Positions 47,635-57,325 of a stretch of 64,000 nt of DNA are shown piece by piece (position 1 is the first letter of the stretch; each line of letters begins with the position of its first letter). Below the pieces are notes generated by a model, which was given only the letters and a program-made list of their open reading frames with translations, was not told the DNA's origin and made no database searches. Source of the DNA: Sodaliphilus pleomorphus. GTDB taxonomy: Bacteria; Bacteroidota; Bacteroidia; Bacteroidales; Muribaculaceae. The stretch lies in the NCBI RefSeq assembly GCF_009676955.1, contig NZ_CP045696.1:2499001-2563000 (forward strand), read 5' to 3'. A program made the position numbers and the translations under genes.

Positions 47635-49632
47635 CTAATGGTTGCCGTCGAAGTGACGCTTGATGGCCGTAGCCTCGACAGGATAGTCGGTGGTAAGGAA
47701 GTCGATGCCCATCTTCGACACCTCGGCCATCTGGCTGCGCGTGTTGATGGTCCAGGCGTTGCAGGTCATGCCCAGGTTGTGGGCTTGGGTCACCCAGGTG
47801 GGATTGGCGGTAAACACCGAGGCCTTGTAGTCGAGCCCGGTGATGCCCAGCGTGTGCAAGCTGTCGGGATCCACGTTGCCGTTCAGGTAGGAAACCTTGG
47901 CTTGCGGGTCGAGTTGGGCAATCTTGGCACAGGCGTTGAGACTGAATGAGATGTACTCTACCTTGTCCTGCACGCCAGCCCGCTTCACGGCAGCCACAGC
48001 CGAGTCGGCAGCCTCAACGGTGCGTGCGTCGGTGCTGTGGGCCTTGATCTCGATGATGAGCTTGGTGGGGCTGCTGCTGCTCTTGAGCATGGCCAGGAAG
48101 TCGCTCAGTTGGGGCACCTTCTCGCCGTTGCTCAGTGTGAGGTCTTTCACCTGGTCGTAGGTCGAGGTCTGAATGGTCACGTTGTTGAGCTTGGCATCGT
48201 GGTTGATCATCAAGTGGTTGTCGGTAGTGAGCCACACGTCGGTCTCGCTGCCGTACACACCCAGGTTTTGCGCGTTGAGCAACGACTGCCGCGAGTTTTG
48301 GCTCGTGCCCAGCCAGAAGCCGCGGTGGGCGATCACCTTGCTGCCTGCTGGGGTCGAGTCAACGACCTCGAGGCGTGTGCCGCCCAGCACCTGGGTGCTG
48401 TCGCCGCGGCTCAGGGTCATCAGGTAGCTGTCGGTCACTGCACCGGCAGGTATTTGCACGGTCACGCCCGCAGGCTCGATCGGGGTGACTGTGGCTATGA
48501 ACGATGAGCCGCTGCCGGTGGCCGAGGTGAATGCAATCTTGTCGCCAGCCTTGAAGTTGTTGCCATAGATGCTGTAGGTGCCGCCTGCTTTCACTGGCAG
48601 CCCCGACATGTAGTCGACGTCGGTCACCAGTGATGCCGGTGCCTGGGCATCTTGCAGTTTCTTCACGTCGCGCCACAGCGAGGTCACTTGGTCCTGCGTG
48701 AGCGCGTCGTTGTAGACGCGGGCCGTCACCACTTCCCACTTGGCGCCGGCCTGGGCCGAATTGGCGCCGTTGGGGTCACCGCCTATGCCAAACCATCGTG
48801 AGCCTGCGTTGGGGAAGCGCAGGTTGCCCACTGCAGCCACGGTGTTTTTGAGCTCGCCGTTCACATAGACATAGGCCTTGCCTGCTGCCTTGTCCCACAC
48901 GCCCACCACGTGGTAGAACACCTTGGGCTGCGGCACGATGCCGCTGGTGCACCATATCCACTTGCTCGACGTGGTGGTGTTGACGTTGGGCAGGAAGGTG
49001 ATCTCGTTTTTGCGCGCTCCCGAGATGGTGGAGATGAGAAATCCCGTGCCGCCGCTCTGGTGGCTCGAGAACCACTTGGCCTCGGCATTGGTGATGGTGC
49101 CCTCATAGTCGGTCATAAACACCGTCTCGAGCGTGTGCCCGTCGGAGAGACCGTTTTTGAAAGCAGTATTGCTGTCGTAGTCTATCTTGTAGTAGTCGGG
49201 CACGGGGCTTGTTGCCCAGGGATTGTTGTAGTGTGCCGTGTAGCGCTTGTAGGTCTCGTCCCACACGATGGTGTTGTTGCCCACGGCCTCTACCGTGTTG
49301 CCCATGGGCGAGATGTCGCGTGCGCTGCCGTCGGGGTTAAACACCACATCGAGCAGGTCGGCCACCGGGCGGTCGTCGGCAAACTTGATGCTGTCGACAT
49401 AGCTGAGTGCTGCACTGTAGAGCTGCACATGGGTGGTGTCGTAGATCGAAATCTGGGTCTTGTTGTTCTCAAGGGCCACGCTGTCGACATGCTCGGCATA
49501 GTCCTTAAACACGATGGAGCCCTGATGATACACATAGATGCACTCCTCGGCATGGCCGGCCATCGAGGCGGCCGCGATGATGGCTGCAGCGAGCAGCCCC
49601 TTGATTGCATTGTTCTTCTTCATAGCCTTCAT
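47635..49632 (-). CDS. Secreted glycerophosphodiester phosphodiesterase with lectin-like domain
   Basis: 665 residues with a signal peptide (LLAAAIIAAASMAGHA). The C-terminal half is a GDPD domain: KVIAHRGFWLGTSQNSRQSL (HRG...N), GSETDVWLTTDNHLMINHD (the E-D and H catalytic region) and IIEIKAHSTDARTVEA, ending DFLTTDYPVEATAIKR. It hydrolyses glycerophosphodiesters to glycerol-3-phosphate plus an alcohol. Residues about 130-330 look like a laminin-G/ConA lectin fold (TLETVFMTDYEG ... ARVYNDALTQDQVTSLW), then an IPT-like domain. Convergent with glpK-glpF. Confidence 0.9.
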   Translation of the reverse strand: MKAMKKNNAIKGLLAAAIIAAASMAGHAEECIYVYHQGSIVFKDYAEHVDSVALENNKTQISIYDTTHVQLYSAALSYVDSIKFADDRPVADLLDVVFNPDGSARDISPMGNTVEAVGNNTIVWDETYKRYTAHYNNPWATSPVPDYYKIDYDSNTAFKNGLSDGHTLETVFMTDYEGTITNAEAKWFSSHQSGGTGFLISTISGARKNEITFLPNVNTTTSSKWIWCTSGIVPQPKVFYHVVGVWDKAAGKAYVYVNGELKNTVAAVGNLRFPNAGSRWFGIGGDPNGANSAQAGAKWEVVTARVYNDALTQDQVTSLWRDVKKLQDAQAPASLVTDVDYMSGLPVKAGGTYSIYGNNFKAGDKIAFTSATGSGSSFIATVTPIEPAGVTVQIPAGAVTDSYLMTLSRGDSTQVLGGTRLEVVDSTPAGSKVIAHRGFWLGTSQNSRQSLLNAQNLGVYGSETDVWLTTDNHLMINHDAKLNNVTIQTSTYDQVKDLTLSNGEKVPQLSDFLAMLKSSSSPTKLIIEIKAHSTDARTVEAADSAVAAVKRAGVQDKVEYISFSLNACAKIAQLDPQAKVSYLNGNVDPDSLHTLGITGLDYKASVFTANPTWVTQAHNLGMTCNAWTINTRSQMAEVSKMGIDFLTTDYPVEATAIKRHFDGNH

Positions 49633-50099
49633 CGTTTAATGATTTTCTTGGTAACTACAGTGGCCCCTGTTTTCACTTGCACGATATAGATGCCTGTGTC
49701 CAGGTCGTCGAGCGAGATGGTGGCCACAGGGCCGTTGGGCTTCACGGCTTTCACCATAGAGCCCATGGCCGAGTACACGCTCATGCTTGCAATCTCGGCA
49801 TCGCTTGTGGCTGTGACCATGTTGCCGTGGCTCGTGATTGCCGTCTTTGTGGCGGCGACGTTGTCGACGCCGGTGGTCGTCTTGCCGTGAAGCAAGAAGT
49901 AGTCAAAGTCGGCCAGGGCCACGCGCTTGGTGGCTCCCTGCTGGTCGACGACGGTCATTGCATCGCTTGTGAATGTGAGCTTCTGTGCATCGATGTGGGC
50001 AACGCTCTTGCCGCCACCCGCATAGACATAGATGTCGCGCGCTGTGGCTGCCGTTGTTGCCAGAACGGCACATAGCATTGATAAGTAAATTTTTCGCAT
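49629..50099 (-). CDS. Small secreted protein with type IX-like tail
   Basis: 156 residues, signal peptide (MRKIYLSMLCAVLATTAATA). An N-terminal domain with a FDYFLLHGK strand, then a tail from about residue 95 (MSVYSAMGSMVKAVKPNGPV ... GIYIVQVKTGATVVTKKIIK) with the GIYIV pattern of type IX sorting domains. It overlaps the GDPD gene by ATGA and precedes it, so the two are co-expressed from the promoter at 50140-50169. Function unknown. Confidence 0.75.
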   Translation of the reverse strand: MRKIYLSMLCAVLATTAATARDIYVYAGGGKSVAHIDAQKLTFTSDAMTVVDQQGATKRVALADFDYFLLHGKTTTGVDNVAATKTAITSHGNMVTATSDAEIASMSVYSAMGSMVKAVKPNGPVATISLDDLDTGIYIVQVKTGATVVTKKIIKR

Positions 50100-50139
50100 A
50101 AAATTAAGATTTTGAATGTTTTTGGTTCCAAACCTCTAC

Positions 50140-50169
50140 AAAAATACGCCTTTTTGCTCACATTCCAAA
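50140..50169 (-). promoter_or_regulatory. Promoter of the type-IX-tail/GDPD operon
   Basis: Minus strand -33 TTTG (50166-50169), 18-19 bases, -7 TATTTTTG (50140-50147), about 40 bases before the start at 50099. Confidence 0.72.
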
Positions 50170-50284
50170 CTTTCATGACCTGAAATTAATGGGATTGTCA
50201 CATCATTGAGTAGGAGAAAATAGCACTGGCCACATCCTCGTGATTCCGTTTCATGCCAGGTTGATTTTTTGGGATAAAGCCGCA

Positions 50285-50335
50285 ATAAAACAGGTGCGTG
50301 ACACACCGTGGCTGTAAATTTTGGTGTGCACGCAC
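50285..50335 (-). terminator. Terminator of the anchor-J gene
   Basis: GGTGCGTGACACACC / GGTGTGCACGCACC (50293-50307, 50322-50335; one extra base), then TGTTTTATT on the minus strand, about 70 bases after the stop at 50405. The rest of 50170-50284 shows nothing. Confidence 0.82.
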
Positions 50336-50404
50336 CCGAAATGCTGTTTTTTGTGTGAGTGCCTTGCTGCCCGATGAGCACATCGCAGCAGCCGGGGCTA
50401 CATG

Positions 50405-51670
50405 TTACCTCACAATGTACTTCTTGCCGTTGAAGATGTAGATGCCCTGGTCGAGGCCGCTCAGGTCTTGGGCATGGGTCTTCACGAGACGGCCGTCGAT
50501 GCTGTACACGTTGCCGTCGACTGCCTTGGCTGTGTTCACTTCGGTCACGCCAGTCTCGACTTGCTCGGTAATCTCGATTGGGAATACCTCGGCCTTGTTG
50601 TTGAAGATGGTGCCGAAGATGCCCCTCACCACATATTTCTTGCCGGCTATGGTGCCGTCCTTGAACGACGGTATCACCTTGGTGCCAAACTTGTCGAAGA
50701 GTTGCACCGAGTCGGTTCCGCTCACCATGTAGTAGTTCGTGTTGATGCTGTCGAGCTGCACGCCCTTGATCTCGACAAGGTCGCACTTGTGCTTGAGGCT
50801 GTTGAGCTCGGCCAGTGTGGTTGTTGTTGCCGTTGCCGCTGTCGTTGGGTCGGTCAGCGTCAGGCCGCTGGCGTCGGTCACACCGCTGATGTCTTTGGTC
50901 TCGGGCATGCCGTAGTAGGGGCTGTAGTCAAACTTGGCGGCACCGTTCACTATCTGGCCGGCAGTGAGCTTCAAGCCTGTCTTGAAGAGCTGTACGGCAT
51001 AGTCGCCCTCACGCACGTAGGCACCCTGCTTGGCATCGACCCACACCACTTGAGCGTTGTTGAACTTCAGGTTGATGTTCTTCAGGCTGGTCTTGGTGTC
51101 GGCGTTGAGCTCGGCAATGGTCTTGTCGGTATAGGTGACCACAGGCTTGCCGTCGCTCACGGTCAAGGTCTTGATCTCCCATGTGCCATAGGCACTCTTG
51201 GTGGAGATATACTTGAAGCCCAGTTGCACCACTTTTCCCTTGCAGGCGCTCAGGTCGACTTTGGCATCTACATAGTTATAGTCTTTGTTGGTGGGATACT
51301 TGCCGATGGTCAATTGTGTCCAGCTGGCCGTGTCGGTGCCGGCGATGGTGCGCACCCACAGGGTGGCCTCTTTTGCAATTGTGCCAAAGTATTTGCCTGC
51401 ATGTGAGAAAGTGAGTTCGGGGACATTGGCATTGGCCAGGTCGATTGCTGGCGAAATGAGCCAGCCCTCGGCTGCTTTTTTGCTTCCTGTATTGCACTTG
51501 GCACCAAATTTCTTGTCTGATGTCCATTTCACGGTTCCCGTGGTGGTAAACTTCCCCAATCCCTTGGTGAAGTCTTGGGTCAACGGCAGTGACTCGGCTG
51601 CCTGGGCGCTCAGAGCGCCAGTGAGCAGCAACATTGTGCTCAATAGAGCTAAACGTAAAGATTTCTTCAT
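50405..51670 (-). CDS. Secreted anchor-J-type protein with type IX-like tail
   Basis: 421 residues, signal peptide (LRLALLSTMLLLTGALSAQA). Residues about 25-175 are a cleaved-adhesin/choice-of-anchor-J region (LPLTQDFTKGLGKFTTTGTV ... WLISPAIDLANANVPELTFS). The second part (FNNAQVVWVDAKQGAYVREG) looks like an OB-type DUF5689-like domain, and the end (VYSIDGRLVKTH ... GIYIFNGKKYIVR) is a type IX-like tail. Surface or secreted protein; no enzyme motif. Confidence 0.82.
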   Translation of the reverse strand: MKKSLRLALLSTMLLLTGALSAQAAESLPLTQDFTKGLGKFTTTGTVKWTSDKKFGAKCNTGSKKAAEGWLISPAIDLANANVPELTFSHAGKYFGTIAKEATLWVRTIAGTDTASWTQLTIGKYPTNKDYNYVDAKVDLSACKGKVVQLGFKYISTKSAYGTWEIKTLTVSDGKPVVTYTDKTIAELNADTKTSLKNINLKFNNAQVVWVDAKQGAYVREGDYAVQLFKTGLKLTAGQIVNGAAKFDYSPYYGMPETKDISGVTDASGLTLTDPTTAATATTTTLAELNSLKHKCDLVEIKGVQLDSINTNYYMVSGTDSVQLFDKFGTKVIPSFKDGTIAGKKYVVRGIFGTIFNNKAEVFPIEITEQVETGVTEVNTAKAVDGNVYSIDGRLVKTHAQDLSGLDQGIYIFNGKKYIVR

Positions 51671-51741
51671 TTTTGTTTGTTTTAGTTGTTCTAATGTGTT
51701 GTTAGAGGTGGTTCCTCCTTGGTTTAATCACTCTTTGACCA

Positions 51742-51772
51742 CAAAATTAGCACGTGTGCATTTAAATTCAAA
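51742..51772 (-). promoter_or_regulatory. Promoter of the anchor-J gene
   Basis: Minus strand -33 TTTG (51769-51772), 19 bases, -7 TAATTTTG (51742-51749), about 70 bases before the start at 51670. Confidence 0.74.
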
Positions 51773-52190
51773 ATTTCATGGTTTAATGTTACTTAAATTT
51801 TATGATCCAGTAGATTATTTACTGCATTTTGTGTGTGTGAAAAGCAACTTTACTTGCTCATCTTGCCGTTGCAAGGGCAAAGCTGACACGTTTTTAACAA
51901 TAGTTAGGGCAATTTAAACATATTGTGGCAATATCGCATGTGTGATGCTCGTTTTTTTTATATTCCTATTACTATGAGACTGGCTGTTGCCAGCCAGAAA
52001 CCGCAATTTTGTATTAGGCAGCTGTCGCCGTTCATGCGATGGCTGCTTTTTTTTGGATTCTGTCGAGGGGCAATCTTGTGAAGTCGACGACGTGTGCAGG
52101 GCCATGCTTTGGAGGAACACACCTGGCACCGAAAAAACCGGGAAAATAACTTTTTTGTCTTTAAATAAATTTATTTCAATAAATTATGAT
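51773..52190. other. Intergenic region with orphan terminator-like hairpin
   Basis: About 420 bases between divergent genes. A strong plus-strand terminator shape lies at 52018-52054 (GCAGCTGTCGC / GCGATGGCTGC, two wobble pairs, then eight T), and a CTGGC-TGTT-GCCAG hairpin at about 51980-51994, yet no gene or clear promoter precedes them on the plus strand. A small plus-strand RNA is possible. No ORF I can support. Confidence 0.5.
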
Positions 52191-52198
52191 TAATTTTG
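52191..52198 (+). promoter_or_regulatory. -7 element of the first LRR gene
   Basis: TAATTTTG only 10 bases before ATG 52209, so the transcript would start at or just before the start codon. No good -33. A leaderless or near-leaderless start, or this element is not used. Confidence 0.35.
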
Positions 52199-52208
52199 TG
52201 CCACGAAT

Positions 52209-54317
52209 ATGAATAAAATGCTAAAGATAATTGCAACTATAGTTATGGCAGCAGGTGCTGCAGTGTCGTCGCAGGCGCTTGAGGTGGCATGCACTGCCGG
52301 CTCGCTGTCGAGCGCGATAAGCGATTGCAACATCACCACGCTCACCGTTACCGGCACTGTCGATGCGCGTGACTTCAAGTTTATTGCCGACAGTCTTAAC
52401 CGCCTCACGGCTGTAGACATGAGTGGGGCCACGATAGTGGCTTGCGAGCAACCAGCGGCGGGGTCGGCCTATGCCTCGGTACAGGCCAGCGAGGCCAATG
52501 CCCTGCCTGCCACGAGTTTCTTTGGCAAGAAGTCGCTTGCCAGTGTGCAGCTGCCTGCCGGGGTGAAATCGATTGGTTTTGCGGCCTTTGCGGGCTGCGA
52601 GGCGCTGCGGCAAGTGACCATACCGGCCACCGTCGACTCGATAGCCTCCTATGCCTTCAGCAGCACGGGTCTCACCACAGTGACTGTGCCAGCAACGGTT
52701 GTGAGCATGGGGCAGGGCGTTTTCTCCCGTTGTCCTGCGCTTGCCTCGGCTACAGTGGCCACGACGGCGCTGGGCGACTACACGTTTCTCGACTGCGCTG
52801 CCTTGAGCAAGGTGGTGATGGGCAAGAACGTCGACGCGATAGGCAACGGCGCGTTTGCAGGCTGCACTGCACTCAAGTCGCTCACCCTGCCCGATGGATC
52901 GGCCCTGGTGCGGATAGGCAACGAGGCTTTTGTGCTGAGCGGCATCGAGGCGCTCGACTTCTCGGGCATGCAGCATCTTGAGAGCGTGGGCGACTGGGCC
53001 TTTGCTACAACTCCGGTCAAGACCATCAAGCTCCCCGATGCCGTGACGGCGCTGGGCAAGGGAGCATTCTTCTACGACACAGCTCTCACGGCTGCCAATG
53101 TGCCGGCACGTGCCACTGCTGTGAGCGATTATGCCTTTGCAGGCGATGACGAGGCCGCTGTGGGCAATGTGCTCAAGCAGGGGCACACGCGCATAGGCGA
53201 CTATGCCTTCTACAACGTGAGCACGCCAGTGAGTATCACGATTCCTGGCAGTATCAACTATATCGGCACCAAGGCCATGGCAGGCATGACGGGGCTCGAC
53301 ACCATCAAGGCGCTGCCCACCACTGTGCCTGCCTTGGGCGACAGCGTGTGGGCCGGGCTCGACCAGAAGACCGTGAATCTCGACATTCCCGATTCGCTTG
53401 TGGCCCATGACTATGCCGGCGCCGAGCAGTGGCGCGAGTTCCACATCCTGAAAACTTACCGGCAGGGCGATGTGAACAACGATGGCCGTCTCGATGTTAC
53501 CGACGTGACCACGCTCATCAATGTGATACTGGGCTTGCCGGTGCAATCGTTCAACTCGCTTGTGGCCGACTTCAACAACGACGGCCTCTACAATGTGACC
53601 GATGTGACCATACTTATCAACATGATTCTCGCCGACGACAACTCGCATGTGCGACGCGTCAAGGCGGTTGACGAAGCTGCGGGCAACTCTACTGCCGACA
53701 AACTCTATATCGACGACTTCGACATCGAGCCGGGCCACACGCGCACCGTGCAGGTGAAACTCGACGGCTCGCAAGACTACATTGCCTTGCAATGCGAAAT
53801 CACCATGCCGCAGGGCCTGCACATCGTGGGCGGCTCGATTGTCAATGCCAGCCTCAATGAGAACCTTTCTACACCGTCACGATTGCTGAGCGACGGCAGC
53901 ACCACCCGTGTCATTGCCTACTCGATGACCAACAGCGTGATCAAGCCACGCAATGGCGCTGTGCTCAGCCTCTTGGTCAAGGCCGACGACGACTTTGCCT
54001 CGCAGGGCGTTGTGGCTATCGACGGTCTCGTGCTCGTCGATCGCGCCAATGTGCGCTTCGATGGCGCTGGCTCAACGGCCATGGCGGGACGCACGACGGG
54101 TGTCGGTGTGGTCGATGCCAGTGGCTTCAAGGTATATGCCCACGACCGTGTGCTCGTCGTTGAGAGCCAGGTGATGGCCTCGGCCCAGCTGGCAGCTATC
54201 AACGGCACGGCAACCAACCTGCTGGTCGAGCCTGGGCGCAACGAGTATCGCGACATCGCTCCGGGCATCTACGTCGTGCGCCTGGCCGGCAAGAGCTACA
54301 AGGTGGCTGTGCGTTGA
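52209..54317 (+). CDS. Secreted BspA-type LRR protein with dockerin and cohesin-like domain, copy 1
   Basis: 702 residues. Signal peptide (LKIIATIVMAAGAAVSSQA). Residues about 30-390: leucine-rich repeats of the BspA/LRR_5 type (IGFAAFAGCEALRQVTIPAT and repeats of FxxCxxLxxVxxP). Residues about 418-475: type I dockerin with two loops, GDVNNDGRLDVTDVTTLIN and DFNNDGLYNVTDVTILIN. Residues about 495-610: a beta domain (PGHTRTVQVKLDGSQDYIAL then NGAVLSLLVKADDDF) that resembles cohesin. C-terminal type IX-like tail (GFKVYAHDRVLVVESQ ... GIYVVRLAGKSYKV). Likely surface adhesin or scaffold. Confidence 0.87.
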   Translation: MNKMLKIIATIVMAAGAAVSSQALEVACTAGSLSSAISDCNITTLTVTGTVDARDFKFIADSLNRLTAVDMSGATIVACEQPAAGSAYASVQASEANALPATSFFGKKSLASVQLPAGVKSIGFAAFAGCEALRQVTIPATVDSIASYAFSSTGLTTVTVPATVVSMGQGVFSRCPALASATVATTALGDYTFLDCAALSKVVMGKNVDAIGNGAFAGCTALKSLTLPDGSALVRIGNEAFVLSGIEALDFSGMQHLESVGDWAFATTPVKTIKLPDAVTALGKGAFFYDTALTAANVPARATAVSDYAFAGDDEAAVGNVLKQGHTRIGDYAFYNVSTPVSITIPGSINYIGTKAMAGMTGLDTIKALPTTVPALGDSVWAGLDQKTVNLDIPDSLVAHDYAGAEQWREFHILKTYRQGDVNNDGRLDVTDVTTLINVILGLPVQSFNSLVADFNNDGLYNVTDVTILINMILADDNSHVRRVKAVDEAAGNSTADKLYIDDFDIEPGHTRTVQVKLDGSQDYIALQCEITMPQGLHIVGGSIVNASLNENLSTPSRLLSDGSTTRVIAYSMTNSVIKPRNGAVLSLLVKADDDFASQGVVAIDGLVLVDRANVRFDGAGSTAMAGRTTGVGVVDASGFKVYAHDRVLVVESQVMASAQLAAINGTATNLLVEPGRNEYRDIAPGIYVVRLAGKSYKVAVR

Positions 54318-54414
54318 CCTGGCGGCCGCGTGACAGCCGGCTTTTTGCACAACGCGCTTATACTAAAGAGGTGAAATATTACGTTAAAATAATGCTACAA
54401 TAGATTTATTTCAC

Positions 54415-54422
54415 TATTTTTG
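54415..54422 (+). promoter_or_regulatory. -7 element of the second LRR gene
   Basis: TATTTTTG, 22 bases before ATG 54444, in a 126-base gap after the first LRR gene; -33 weak. Suggests the copy has its own start as well as possible readthrough. Confidence 0.4.
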
Positions 54423-54443
54423 TGATATATCAACGTCGACATT

Positions 54444-56501
54444 ATGCGCAGATATTTACTCCTCACGGCTTTTGTGCTTGTCGGTACTCTGTGTTACGGA
54501 GCGACCGGGCTTGTGTTTAACACGGCGGGCAACCTGTGCTCCAATTTGCCCAGCAAGGGTGTGACTTCAGTCATGATCACGGGCACCATGGACGCACGTG
54601 ACTTCAAGTATATAGCCGACAGTCTCGACCGACTCAAGGAAGTCAACATGGCCAACGTGACCATCGTGGCCTGCGAGACCACGGTTCCCTTGTTTGGCAA
54701 CCAAACGAGCTATGCTGCCGGCGAGATACCTGCCACCTCATTCTTTGGCAAGCACCTCACGGCAGTTGTGCTACCCGCCCGCACTACTGCGATAGGCTAT
54801 GCCGCTTTTGCCGGCTGTGAGAGGCTCAAGAGCATTTCGTTGCCGCCGGCATTGACCACGATAGGCTCCTACGCCTTCAGCGGCACCGGTCTCACGTCTA
54901 TTGCAATTCCCAAGACGGTGTCGAGTGTGGGCACAGGGGCCTTTGCCCGCTGTGCATCGCTTGCCAGCGTGAGCCTGCCCGGCGGCATCGTGGGCGACTA
55001 TGCTTTTTTGTGCGACACCATGCTGTCGACCTTGACTCTGGGCCCTGGCATAGTCTCAATAGGCAAGGGCGCCTTCAGCGGCTGCTCTTCGCTCAAGGAT
55101 GTCGACTTGACACACCTGGCTAAATTGGAGTGTATCGGCGACGAGGCTTTCTCCAATACCGCCATAGGCAGTGTCGACCTCTCGCAGTGCAGCAGTTTGA
55201 CCACGATCGGGGCCTATGCCTTTGCCGGCACACAGGTTGCCAGCGCCAAGTTGGGTGAACGGGTCTCTGCAATGGGTGAAGGGGCTTTCTACAGCGACAA
55301 CAAGCTCACTGCAATCTCCATGCCCACCAGCATGGCCAGGGTCGAGGCCTTGGCCTTTGCCAGCACGGGCCTCGATGGCTCGCACGCTGTGGGCAAGGGC
55401 GTGACAAGCATAGGCGACTATGCCTACTACAATGTCGACCGTGTGTCGACGATTGAAATTCCTTACCTGGTCAACTACATCGGCACCCGGGCTATGGCTG
55501 GCATGACGGGCTTGAGCTTGATCAAGGTACATCCCACCACAGTGCCTGCCCTGGGCGACAGTGTGTGGGCAGGCGTCGACCAGGCAGCCGTCGTGCTCCA
55601 GGCTCCCACCGCAGCCTACAGCCAGGCCCTGCAATGGAGTGCCTTCAGGTTCAAGCAATCCTATATGAAGGGCGATGTGAACAACGACGGATATATCAAT
55701 GTGAGCGACATTACCAGCGAGATAAGTTACATATTGGGCCAGAACCCCAACCCGTTCAACTTTGACGCTGCCGACGACAATGGCGACGGCGTGGTGAACG
55801 TGACCGATGTGACCGGCCTCATCAACATCATCTTGTCGAGCAGTGCCACAGCAATCAAAAATGCGGGCGCAGTCACGACCCACGACCTTGTGTGCATCCC
55901 CGACTTCTCAATCAAGCCTGGCCAGACACGCACCATCGATGTCGAGCTGAGCAATGCCATGCGCTATGCAGGCTTGCAGTGCGACATTCACCTGCCCGAG
56001 TCGTTGCACCTGGTAGAGAGCCGGATCTTGCCCACATCGCGCTCGGCGGGCTTCACCTTTGTTGCCCAAAGGCAAAGTGACGGCACCGTGCGCTTGCTGG
56101 CTTATAACATGGCCAATCACGACTTCGACGGCCAAGACGGCGCCGTGTTGCAGCTCACGGTCACGGCAGGCACGCAGCTTGCCCCAGGACTCACTGTCGA
56201 TGTCGACAATGTGGTGCTTGCCACCGGCCGCGGCGAGGCCTACTATCCGGCCGCAACCCGCACCCAGGTGTCGAGCGCGACCGGTGTCGACGATGTGAGC
56301 GCGTCGAGCACAAGAGTCTATGCACGGCACGCTGTGCTTGTGATCGAGAGCAACGCGCCTGCGAGCGCGCAGCTTGTGGCTGTCAACGGCACGTCGACCA
56401 CGCTCAATGTCGAGGCGGGGCACAACGAGTACAGCGGTCTCAACGCTGGCTTCTATATTGTGCGCGTCGCTGGTAAAAGTTTTAAAATAGCAATTAAGTA
56501 A
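54444..56501 (+). CDS. Secreted BspA-type LRR protein with dockerin and cohesin-like domain, copy 2
   Basis: 685 residues, paralogue of the gene just before it with the same order: signal peptide ([20 protein letters not shown]), LRR_5 repeats ([20 protein letters not shown]), dockerin at about residues 409-465 ([37 protein letters not shown]), cohesin-like domain ([20 protein letters not shown] ... [14 protein letters not shown]), and tail ([20 protein letters not shown]). The shared [21 protein letters not shown] start shows tandem duplication. The stop overlaps the trmB start as TAATG. Confidence 0.87.
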   Translation: MRRYLLLTAFVLVGTLCYGATGLVFNTAGNLCSNLPSKGVTSVMITGTMDARDFKYIADSLDRLKEVNMANVTIVACETTVPLFGNQTSYAAGEIPATSFFGKHLTAVVLPARTTAIGYAAFAGCERLKSISLPPALTTIGSYAFSGTGLTSIAIPKTVSSVGTGAFARCASLASVSLPGGIVGDYAFLCDTMLSTLTLGPGIVSIGKGAFSGCSSLKDVDLTHLAKLECIGDEAFSNTAIGSVDLSQCSSLTTIGAYAFAGTQVASAKLGERVSAMGEGAFYSDNKLTAISMPTSMARVEALAFASTGLDGSHAVGKGVTSIGDYAYYNVDRVSTIEIPYLVNYIGTRAMAGMTGLSLIKVHPTTVPALGDSVWAGVDQAAVVLQAPTAAYSQALQWSAFRFKQSYMKGDVNNDGYINVSDITSEISYILGQNPNPFNFDAADDNGDGVVNVTDVTGLINIILSSSATAIKNAGAVTTHDLVCIPDFSIKPGQTRTIDVELSNAMRYAGLQCDIHLPESLHLVESRILPTSRSAGFTFVAQRQSDGTVRLLAYNMANHDFDGQDGAVLQLTVTAGTQLAPGLTVDVDNVVLATGRGEAYYPAATRTQVSSATGVDDVSASSTRVYARHAVLVIESNAPASAQLVAVNGTSTTLNVEAGHNEYSGLNAGFYIVRVAGKSFKIAIK

Positions 56502-57286
56502 TGGGAAAAAATAAGCTTAAGAAATTTGCCGACATGGCCACCTATCATTGCGTGTTTCAGTTTCCCTGGAACGTGCTCGACAGTGGCGAGTGTCCCATGC
56601 GCGGAAAGTGGCGCAGCGATTATTTTCACAACGACAATCCCCTCGTGCTGGAGTTGGGCTGCGGCAAGGGCGAGTATGCCGTGGGGCTGGGACAGCGGTT
56701 CCCCCACAAGAACTACATAGGGGTCGACATCAAGGGCGCTCGCATGTGGACTGGTGCCAAGATGGTGGAGGAGCAGGGCATGCCCAATGTGGCCTTCTTG
56801 CGCACCTCGATCGAGATCATCGACCGCATGTTTGCCCCTGGCGAGGTCTCAGAGATTTGGATCACCTTCCCCGACCCGCAGATGCGCAAGGTGAACAAGC
56901 GCCTCACCAGTACGCGCTTCCTGGCCAACTACCGCAAGATTTTGACCGATGGCGGCATCGTGCACCTCAAGACCGACAGCCCCTTTCTCTACACCTACAC
57001 CCATGCGCTGGTAGAACTCAACGGCCTTCCCGTCGACATCGACACTGCCGACTTGTATCACAGCGGCCTTGCCGACGACATCCTGGAAATCAAGACCCAC
57101 TACGAGAAGCAGTGGCTCGAGCGCGGGCTCACGATCAAGTACATCAAGTTCCACCTGCCTCAAGCCGGCGAGCTGCAGGAGCCCGACATCGAGATCCCGC
57201 ACGACACCTACCGCAGCTACAACCGCGGCTATATCGAGATGCCCCAACACTTGCAGCCGGGTGACGCCGAGGCCCCTCACGATTGA
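56501..57286 (+). CDS. trmB: tRNA (guanine-N7)-methyltransferase
   Basis: 261 residues. Methylates G46 in tRNA variable loops using SAM. SAM-binding [18 protein letters not shown], then [17 protein letters not shown], the [17 protein letters not shown] motif typical of TrmB and the C-terminal basic/aromatic stretch. Its start overlaps the upstream LRR gene stop, an odd operon partner. Confidence 0.93.
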   Translation: MGKNKLKKFADMATYHCVFQFPWNVLDSGECPMRGKWRSDYFHNDNPLVLELGCGKGEYAVGLGQRFPHKNYIGVDIKGARMWTGAKMVEEQGMPNVAFLRTSIEIIDRMFAPGEVSEIWITFPDPQMRKVNKRLTSTRFLANYRKILTDGGIVHLKTDSPFLYTYTHALVELNGLPVDIDTADLYHSGLADDILEIKTHYEKQWLERGLTIKYIKFHLPQAGELQEPDIEIPHDTYRSYNRGYIEMPQHLQPGDAEAPHD

Positions 57287-57325
57287 CACATTACTAAACG
57301 TTACATTATATTCACAACTTCTACA

